Source: an uncultured Desulfobacterales bacterium (lineage in GTDB: Bacteria > Desulfobacterota > Desulfobacteria > Desulfobacterales > G020354645). From it: a DNA stretch of 5,763 nucleotides. Positions 1-5,763 of the stretch are shown here, in pieces. Under the pieces are notes generated by a model. The model had not been told where the DNA came from, did not search any database, and saw only the letters and a list, made by a program, of their open reading frames with translations. The translations under genes were made by a program, and so were the position numbers. The stretch is taken from positions 1 through 5,763 of the forward strand of contig CAMYNZ010000253.1 in assembly GCA_947259865.1 (NCBI GenBank), in the 5' to 3' direction. The first letter of the stretch is position 1. Each line of letters begins with the position of its first letter.

Positions 1-828
1 CAGGATTTGGCCACTGGCGGGCTCCAATGCAACCACCGCACCGGAAATACCCCTGAGCAGTTCCTCGGCTTTTTTCTGGACTTCCGAATCAATGGTCAGA
101 TAGATGTTATGACCGGGATTTGTATTCACCGTCTTTAAGATCTTGACAACCTGTCCGGTAGCATTTACCTCAACCTGACGCCCACCCCGTTTTCCCCGTA
201 AAAAATTATCGAATGCTTTTTCGGCCCCATACTTTCCGATTAAATCACCTCTGCGGGTATTTGGGTATTTGTCGCTTTTAAGCTCGTTGGGATTTATTTC
301 ACCCAGATACCCCAGAAGATGGGCGGCAACCTGCTGATTAATATAGTGCCTTCTAAGTTTGGCATTAACGATAACTCCCGGCAGATCGTATTTATTGACC
401 GCAACAAAAGCAAGGGTGTTGCGACCGATATCTGGTTTCAACATTATCGGTTGATAGGTCAAAATTCCTTTTTGACCCGCCACTTTTGCATGCAGCTCCT
501 CTTGGGGGACAGTCAAAAATTTCGATAGCTTGGCAAGGGTAGGATCAAGTGGTTTGGCATCCCTTGGTACGATGCTCACGTCAAAGGAGGGTCGATTGTC
601 CACCAGTAACTTCCCGGCGCGATCAAAAATCATTCCGCGCGGCGCATCGATGGCCCGCAGCCGAATGCTGTTGTTTTCTGAAAGCCTGCTGTATTCTTCG
701 CCCTTTATGACCTGCAGGAAAAATAGACGCATCAGCAGCACTGCAAAAACGGCCAGGGTACATATAATAACCCCAATAATGCGCTGTTTATACCATTCGC
801 TATCCGCCGTTTTTAAATATCTGCTCAC
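1..828 (-). CDS. mrdA: Penicillin-binding protein 2 (rod-shape peptidoglycan transpeptidase), N-terminal part, cut by the left edge
   Basis: This is the elongasome class B penicillin-binding protein, which cross-links new lateral-wall peptidoglycan in the periplasm together with RodA. Translating the minus strand from a GTG at 828-826 gives 276 codons open to base 1. Residues about 17-37 (GVIICTLAVFAVLLM region) form the single N-terminal membrane anchor after a short cytosolic tail. Residues 62-84 carry the class B signature APRGMIFDR, followed by VDNRPSFDV. The pedestal region contains HLLGYLGEI (170-178) and GKYGAEKAFD (198-207), typical of PBP2. The transpeptidase domain begins near residue 262 (GAVVALEPASG), so the catalytic SxxK, SxN and KTG motifs lie beyond the window. 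The family is usually about 600 or more residues, so roughly 45% is present. The GTG start is chosen because AGGA lies 6 nt upstream; another in-frame GTG at 861-859 has no comparable support. It lies 71 nt after mreD in the same operon, and rodA would be expected next to the left. Confidence 0.95.
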   Translation of the reverse strand, partial: MSRYLKTADSEWYKQRIIGVIICTLAVFAVLLMRLFFLQVIKGEEYSRLSENNSIRLRAIDAPRGMIFDRAGKLLVDNRPSFDVSIVPRDAKPLDPTLAKLSKFLTVPQEELHAKVAGQKGILTYQPIMLKPDIGRNTLAFVAVNKYDLPGVIVNAKLRRHYINQQVAAHLLGYLGEINPNELKSDKYPNTRRGDLIGKYGAEKAFDNFLRGKRGGRQVEVNATGQVVKILKTVNTNPGHNIYLTIDSEVQKKAEELLRGISGAVVALEPASGQIL

Positions 829-834
829 AACTTT

Positions 835-838
835 TCCT
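835..838 (-). promoter_or_regulatory. Ribosome binding site deciding the GTG start of PBP2
   Basis: On the minus strand the sequence reads AGGA, then 6 nt, then GTG at 828-826. This is the best-placed purine-rich site near the beginning of the PBP2 reading frame. It favours the GTG at 828 over the in-frame upstream GTG at 861. Confidence 0.65.
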
Positions 839-899
839 AAAACATCAAATTGTCGGGCCACCCATTTGCTTGAAACGCGTCATTGTGAAATTTTATGGG

Positions 900-1418
900 T
901 CAGGTTGTCCGACGCACAAATATGCCACTCAGCCAGCGATTCCACCCCTTATGGGTTTGTTCGAAAAGCATAAGGATCAATGGCCCTGTGAATAAGGCCC
1001 AAAGAAATTGTACTGCAACGATTCTTGCGGCTACAGCCGGAAACCGCATACCGGGATCAACCAGCACAATATTGCTCATAAATATGATATTTTCAATCAA
1101 TACACCAAAAGAGACAATGAAAGGCAAACGGAGGCGGTATCCTACCTGTAAAACTTTGGTAATCCATCTCAAACTCACATATAGCCATATATAGGCTGTA
1201 ACATGCAGCATGAAGGGTGAACAGGACAGCTGGTCCATTATCAATCCAATGATAATAATAATGGGCAGGCTTTCACGGATCGACCGGGTTGCGCAAAGAT
1301 AAGCAATCAACGGGACCATCAGATCATAAAAGCTGTTAAATAGCGGGAGTACCGGTATTATGCATGTCTGAAATACTATCAGTCCGATTGATATGCAGAA
1401 GAAAAAACCGTATGTCAT
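900..1418 (-). CDS. mreD: Rod shape-determining protein MreD
   Basis: MreD is the small integral inner-membrane protein of the rod complex and works with MreC, PBP2 and RodA in lateral-wall growth. The 172-residue product is almost wholly hydrophobic and has the usual length for the family (about 160-180). Membrane segments are likely near residues 5-25, 33-45, 51-63, 70-86, 98-119 and 132-152. The segment GLIMDQLSCSPFMLH (58-72) matches the conserved MreD pattern of a glycine and aspartate followed by a short polar turn after a membrane helix. The end is basic (VRR). Its ATG overlaps the TGA of mreC in an ATGA arrangement, and no strong Shine-Dalgarno sequence is visible, so translation is probably coupled to mreC. 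Sequence conservation in this family is low, so the call rests on topology, the motif and position between mreC and PBP2. Confidence 0.92.
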   Translation of the reverse strand: MTYGFFFCISIGLIVFQTCIIPVLPLFNSFYDLMVPLIAYLCATRSIRESLPIIIIIGLIMDQLSCSPFMLHVTAYIWLYVSLRWITKVLQVGYRLRLPFIVSFGVLIENIIFMSNIVLVDPGMRFPAVAARIVAVQFLWALFTGPLILMLFEQTHKGWNRWLSGIFVRRTT

Positions 1419-2248
1419 TGCTGATTCACAAACTCAAGTTTTGGAGGGGTCAACAACACTAATACTTCTTCAAGTTTTTCAAAATCAATATAGGGTGCAA
1501 CGGTTACCTCATGAAAAATCGCCGATTCACGCTTCAAAAGACTTTTTACTTCCCCGATCCGCTGGCCTTTGGGGAAAACGCCATCGAGTCCGGAGGCAAC
1601 GATTTTGTCACCCACTTTAACATCATCTTTGCTCGATACATAATTGAAAAGGCACATTCCAGTGGAGGATCCCTGGATAATCCCCCGCGCTCTGGTCCTT
1701 TGAACCAGCGCATCCACTGCACTGTTGCGGTCTATGATCAACATGACTTTGGAATGATGGGATGAAACATCGGTAATCTGCCCGGCGATACCATCCGGGA
1801 TCATAACCGGCAATCCCTTGGTTAGACCGTCCGCTCGACCTTTATCAATGATGATGGCCTTAAACCAGGGGGACGGATCTTTACCGATGACCTCGGCTGC
1901 CAGTACTTTCTCGGCAATCGCGTTTTGAAAATTTAATAAATTGCGCAAACGAATATTCGACAGCTCGATTTCATGCCACTGGTTATTTTTGGCAACCGCA
2001 TGGCGCAATGATTTTTTCAGTTTGGTGTTATCGCGGGCCACGGATACCAGTAGAAAATAATTATACCAGACGTCGCGCGCGGACCGTATCAAATCAGTAA
2101 CAACTCCCTGGAGAGGACCGACGATATAAAGGGCGATTCGCCCGGGTTTATATGAAGGGTAACGGCTGCTGGACAAAGACAGGATTATCACGTTGGCGGT
2201 AACCAGAATGATCAGGCCAACAATCAGTACCATCTTTTTTGAGAACAT
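1415..2248 (-). CDS. mreC: Rod shape-determining protein MreC
   Basis: MreC is a bitopic periplasmic scaffold that binds and activates PBP2 and links it to MreB filaments through MreD. The 277-residue product has a short basic start and one membrane helix at about residues 6-26. A helical, coiled-coil-like stretch (about 70-108) with alternating charged and hydrophobic residues follows, then the two-barrel beta domain. Family motifs are clear: DKGRADGLTKGLPVM (135-149), GIAGQITDV (153-161), SKVMLIIDRNSAVDA (166-180), and VGDKIVASGLDGVFPKG (212-228) before IGEV. The length is near that of typical proteobacterial MreC before any C-terminal extension. It begins 4 nt after the mreB TAG stop and overlaps mreD by ATGA. 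No convincing Shine-Dalgarno sequence precedes its ATG, which suggests coupling to mreB translation. Confidence 0.96.
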   Translation of the reverse strand: MFSKKMVLIVGLIILVTANVIILSLSSSRYPSYKPGRIALYIVGPLQGVVTDLIRSARDVWYNYFLLVSVARDNTKLKKSLRHAVAKNNQWHEIELSNIRLRNLLNFQNAIAEKVLAAEVIGKDPSPWFKAIIIDKGRADGLTKGLPVMIPDGIAGQITDVSSHHSKVMLIIDRNSAVDALVQRTRARGIIQGSSTGMCLFNYVSSKDDVKVGDKIVASGLDGVFPKGQRIGEVKSLLKRESAIFHEVTVAPYIDFEKLEEVLVLLTPPKLEFVNQQ

Positions 2249-2252
2249 GACG

Positions 2253-3302
<1,050 letters not shown>

Positions 3303-3307
3303 CTATT

Positions 3308-3312
3308 TCCCC
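3308..3312 (-). promoter_or_regulatory. Ribosome binding site of mreB
   Basis: The minus strand reads GGGGA, then 11 nt, then the mreB ATG at 3296-3294. The spacing is somewhat long, but it is the only purine-rich Shine-Dalgarno-like run close to this start. Confidence 0.5.
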
Positions 3313-3326
3313 GCAACAAGATTGGC

Positions 3327-3341
3327 GCCATGCTAAATGGC
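3327..3341 (-). repeat. Small inverted repeat in the mreB leader
   Basis: The minus strand reads GCCAT-TTAGC-ATGGC, a perfect 5-bp stem with a 5-nt loop, about 14 nt upstream of the mreB ribosome binding site. An overlapping 8-bp palindrome, TGGCGCCA, occupies 3323-3330. Neither is followed by a T-run, so this is not a terminator. It could be a weak leader hairpin or a protein site, but a stem this short can occur by chance. Confidence 0.25.
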
Positions 3342-3389
3342 TGGATTAATAACAACAATATCGAAATGCATCTGTTTCCAAACCGTATT

Positions 3390-3418
3390 TGTATATCAGG
3401 GAAATACAATGATATCAA
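3390..3418 (-). promoter_or_regulatory. Probable sigma70-type promoter of the mreBCD-mrdA operon
   Basis: On the minus strand a -35 element TTGATA (3418-3413, five of six matches to TTGACA) is followed by a 17-bp spacer and a -10 element TATACA (3395-3390, four of six matches to TATAAT). Transcription would begin near 3383, giving an mreB leader of roughly 85 nt. The site lies in the 178-bp gap between the serine hydrolase and mreB, where an operon promoter is expected. The assignment is from motif and spacing only. Confidence 0.6.
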
Positions 3419-3474
3419 CATTTACTTTGAATTGAAATAGGTTTTTGTAATCGCCCGCTAAAATCTGAAGGCGC

Positions 3475-4551
3475 TTAATCCGCATCCATGATAGCTTTCA
3501 TAATCGCATCGTGCAAACACGGTCGGAACGGCTTTATCTTATCGTTATCACGGCTTGGATGGACACGGTTGGTCAACAAAATGACGATCACCGATTTTTC
3601 CAGATCCATCCAGAACGATGTCCCGGTGAATCCGAGATGCCCGACACTGGTTTGAGCAAAATATTGGCCGCAACTGGCATGACGCAGGTCAGGGGAATCA
3701 AAACCGAGTGCTCTTCCCGCAAAATCCTGCCGCTTAAAAAACAATCGAAGTAGATCTTTTCGGAAAAGAGGATTTACCGGATTTCCATGGAAAACCGAAA
3801 GTAAAATGGACAATATCCTGTGAACTTCTTCGGCAGTGCCGAAGAGGCCGGCATGTCCCGCTATCCCCCCCATGACATAGGCGTTTTCATCATGTACCTG
3901 GCCATTTAAAAGTATTTTTCGCCAGGGACATTGTTCCGTGGCGGCAAAATTACCATTGGGAACACCACCGGCAAGATCAATAAAGAAAAGTTCCTTTAGG
4001 CCTAAAGGGTAATAGATTTGCTCCTGTACAAACTGGTCGAACCGCTGACTACAAACACTTTCCACAACCCACTTCAAAACCATAAACCCCAAATCGCTGT
4101 AGCGCACCTGTTGGCCGATCGGCGACGACAGCGGTTCATTGAGAAGAAATTCCTTTAACGCTGATTTTCTATTCTGCAGTGCCAGTGCTCCCAATTTGAG
4201 ATAATAGGGTTTGTAGTCGGGTAAACCGGATACATGGGCCAGCAAATGTTTAATCTTAATTTTATCTTTTTCCGTGCTTTTAAAGGAAGGCAGGATCGAT
4301 CCCAGATTTTGTTCCAGACCAAGTTTATTTTCCTGGATCAGCAAGATGACCGCCAGGGTAGTCGCCAGGGGTTTTGTAAGAGAGGCCAGGTCAAAAAGGG
4401 TATCTTTGGTCATTGGCCTTTTTGTAAAAATATCGGCATAGCCATAGGCTTTGCAAAAAATGATGCGAGCGTCTCTGGATACCAACAGCACACCACCGGG
4501 AAATGTATTGTCCGATAATGCCTGCTGCATGAGTGAATCAGCGGTTTCCAT
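3475..4551 (-). CDS. Serine hydrolase of the beta-lactamase/class C esterase family, possibly a murein-recycling amidase
   Basis: The 358-residue product has the beta-lactamase-fold active-site set: SLTK (57-60) as SxxK with Ser57 as nucleophile, YSD (151-153) at the Tyr-x-Asn position, and HLGFTG (305-310) in place of the KTG triad. FPGGVLLVSRDARII (17-31) and LLAHVSGLPDY (103-113) are typical family blocks. There is no signal peptide or membrane helix, so it appears cytosolic. The reaction cannot be read from the motifs, because the family holds esterases, D-aminopeptidases, beta-lactamases and amidases. The YSDLGFMVL block recalls the AmiE/YbbE group, which cleaves MurNAc-L-Ala bonds in Gram-positive recycling. 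Lying 45 nt behind ldcA, it is inferred to act on muropeptides or another cytosolic substrate. No Shine-Dalgarno sequence is visible at the ATG, and no ATG, GTG or TTG codon occurs in frame between the ldcA stop and this ATG. The fold is secure and the specific function is not. Confidence 0.9.
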   Translation of the reverse strand: METADSLMQQALSDNTFPGGVLLVSRDARIIFCKAYGYADIFTKRPMTKDTLFDLASLTKPLATTLAVILLIQENKLGLEQNLGSILPSFKSTEKDKIKIKHLLAHVSGLPDYKPYYLKLGALALQNRKSALKEFLLNEPLSSPIGQQVRYSDLGFMVLKWVVESVCSQRFDQFVQEQIYYPLGLKELFFIDLAGGVPNGNFAATEQCPWRKILLNGQVHDENAYVMGGIAGHAGLFGTAEEVHRILSILLSVFHGNPVNPLFRKDLLRLFFKRQDFAGRALGFDSPDLRHASCGQYFAQTSVGHLGFTGTSFWMDLEKSVIVILLTNRVHPSRDNDKIKPFRPCLHDAIMKAIMDAD

Positions 4552-4596
4552 GATGCTTTGTTTTAGGAATTTTGTGGTTGATATTTTAAATACCTT

Positions 4597-5529
4597 CTAA
4601 TCGGCCTTCCGCGTTGCCGATGTTTGAAAAGCCAACGTATGCCGATCAGCATCAAGGGTGGCTTCCAATCCGATGGGTATTGTTAAATTGGTCGGGCTGT
4701 GGCCAAACTCCAATCCGGCCAGTATGGGTAACGGTTGATCAGCGAAAATATCCTTTATGATCGTGTGGATTTCTTTTTCCTGGCCGCAATCTTTAAAAGA
4801 ACCGAGGACCACACCCGCTAATTCCGCAAAACAGCCTGCAAGTTTCATCTGGGACATGATCCTATCCAGCCTGTAGGGGGCTTCACCTCTGTCCTCAAGC
4901 AGCAGAATATGTCCCTTAAAGGGCGGTTCATAAGGCGTGCCCACAAGGTGACACAGGGTTGTAAGGTTACCGGCCAGAATCGGTCCGGAAACGGACCCGG
5001 ACTGAAGTGTAACTCCCTTTGAGATTTTCATTTCTATGGGTGCATCAGAGGATAAAGCAGAGGTCAGGGCGTCTTTGGTTTTTTGATCCGAGTTCCCGAG
5101 TGTGGTTACCATCGGGCCGTGGTAGGTTACCAGGTTACATCTCAGATACACTGCAACGAGAAGCGAGGTGATATCACTGAAGCCGACAATGATTTTGGGG
5201 TTTTTACCAATGCCCTCAAAATCCAATAACGGTAGGATTCGAATTGAACCGAATCCGCCTTTCGCACAAAAAATTGCCTGAATGCTGCTGTCAGCAAAAA
5301 ACCTGTTTACCAGTTGTGCCCGCTGTAAATCCGATCCGGCAAGATAACGGTTTGCTGCGAACAGTTCCGGTGGCACAGATGTCTGATAGCCCATGGCCTG
5401 CAGTTCTGCAATTCCCAGATGGAATAGTTCTCTATCGAAAGGACTGGCCGGTGCTATGATGCCAATCGTATCACCGGGTGAAAGGCGCTGGGGAATAATC
5501 AACTTTTTTTCACGAGGATTTATAGTCAT
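4597..5529 (-). CDS. ldcA: Murein tetrapeptide LD-carboxypeptidase, LdcA family (peptidase S66)
   Basis: LdcA enzymes remove the terminal D-Ala from the L-Ala-gamma-D-Glu-mDAP-D-Ala tetrapeptide in the cytosol, so that the tripeptide can be reused for peptidoglycan synthesis. The 310-residue product is close to E. coli LdcA in length. The N-terminal [15 protein letters not shown] (16-30) is the family opening, and AKGGFGS (89-95) corresponds to the usual ARGGYG block. The serine protease triad is intact: Ser118 in GFSDIT, Glu212 in LLLED and His277 in FGHSPTN. YHGPM (136-140) is also conserved. No signal peptide is seen, as expected for a cytosolic enzyme. CGGAA sits 7 nt before the ATG as a modest ribosome binding site. 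It is the first minus-strand gene after the divergent tRNA and probably heads a two-gene unit with the serine hydrolase. Some S66 members instead act on microcin C-like peptides (MccF), but the neighbours favour wall recycling. Confidence 0.94.
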   Translation of the reverse strand: MTINPREKKLIIPQRLSPGDTIGIIAPASPFDRELFHLGIAELQAMGYQTSVPPELFAANRYLAGSDLQRAQLVNRFFADSSIQAIFCAKGGFGSIRILPLLDFEGIGKNPKIIVGFSDITSLLVAVYLRCNLVTYHGPMVTTLGNSDQKTKDALTSALSSDAPIEMKISKGVTLQSGSVSGPILAGNLTTLCHLVGTPYEPPFKGHILLLEDRGEAPYRLDRIMSQMKLAGCFAELAGVVLGSFKDCGQEKEIHTIIKDIFADQPLPILAGLEFGHSPTNLTIPIGLEATLDADRHTLAFQTSATRKAD

Positions 5530-5558
5530 TTACCAATTCCGAAATAAATTTGATACCG

Positions 5559-5564
5559 ATAATA
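5559..5564 (-). promoter_or_regulatory. Possible -10 element for ldcA
   Basis: TATTAT on the minus strand (five of six matches to TATAAT) lies about 30 nt upstream of the ldcA ATG. No good -35 hexamer is seen 16-18 bp upstream, so this is weak. The 81-bp gap to the divergent tRNA leaves little room elsewhere for an ldcA promoter. Confidence 0.3.
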
Positions 5565-5571
5565 GCAGGTA

Positions 5572-5600
5572 TTGACATTACCATACGGGAGTGTTATTCG
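5572..5600 (+). promoter_or_regulatory. Probable promoter of tRNA-Pro
   Basis: A perfect -35 TTGACA (5572-5577) is followed by a 17-bp spacer and a poorer -10 TATTCG (5595-5600, three of six matches to TATAAT). The -10 ends 10 nt before the mature tRNA, which would give a very short 5' leader. Position and the consensus -35 make it plausible, while the weak -10 lowers confidence. Confidence 0.5.
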
Positions 5601-5610
5601 AACATTTCGT

Positions 5611-5763
<153 letters not shown>

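Noticed and set aside
861..899. Inverted repeat CCCAT...ATGGG between mreD and PBP2
   Set aside because: The arms are only 5 bp, the loop is about 29 nt and there is no T-run, so neither a terminator nor a stable hairpin is supported.
319..1194. Plus-strand open frames at 319-528, 530-973 and 895-1194
   Set aside because: They lie antisense to the PBP2 and mreD coding regions, whose proteins are clearly recognisable. The plus-strand products show no family features.
3419..3474. Intrinsic terminator after the serine hydrolase
   Set aside because: I found no GC-rich stem followed by a T-run on the minus strand in this stretch.
4597..4599. Pyrrolysine insertion at the ldcA amber codon
   Set aside because: mreB also ends in TAG, so amber is an ordinary stop here. 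LdcA is complete at this point, and nothing in the window indicates pyrrolysine machinery.
5104..5138. Repeated GGTTAC units (three copies in 35 bp)
   Set aside because: They fall inside the ldcA coding region encoding the conserved [10 protein letters not shown] segment, and reflect repeated Val-Thr codons and not a DNA repeat with its own role.

Overview
This window looks like an ordinary chromosomal cell-wall locus of a Gram-negative, rod-shaped bacterium of moderate GC content. The gene order mreB-mreC-mreD-mrdA (PBP2), the MreB sequence with its hydrophobic N-terminal tip, and an LD-carboxypeptidase of the LdcA family fit a member of the Desulfobacterota (Desulfobacterales-like). That placement rests on overall protein character and gene order, not on a search, and is only moderately secure.

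Layout: every protein gene is on the minus strand, so transcription runs from right to left. At the right edge, a plus-strand tRNA-Pro(GGG) gene (5611-5687) points away from the protein genes. The 81-bp gap before it (5530-5610) would hold the promoter of the tRNA and the leader of the first minus-strand gene, ldcA (5529-4597). Forty-five bases later comes a cytosolic-looking serine hydrolase of the beta-lactamase/esterase fold (4551-3475). A 178-bp intergenic region with a good sigma70-type promoter follows, then the elongasome genes mreB (3296-2253), mreC (2248-1415), mreD (1418-900) and the N-terminal 276 codons of PBP2 (828 to the left edge). The PBP2 gene starts with GTG.

How the genes work together: MreB filaments, MreC, MreD and the transpeptidase PBP2 are core parts of the rod complex that inserts lateral-wall peptidoglycan. 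LdcA trims the terminal D-Ala from tetrapeptides recovered from old wall. The hydrolase beside it may be a second recycling enzyme, since it resembles the beta-lactamase-fold MurNAc-L-Ala amidase group (AmiE/YbbE). The window would then pair a small murein-recycling unit with the murein-synthesis operon.

I found no CRISPR array, insertion sequence, toxin-antitoxin pair or defence system, and no clear candidate for an undescribed system. The points most worth a second look are the identity of the serine hydrolase and the single in-frame amber codon, with no visible Shine-Dalgarno sequence, that separates it from ldcA.
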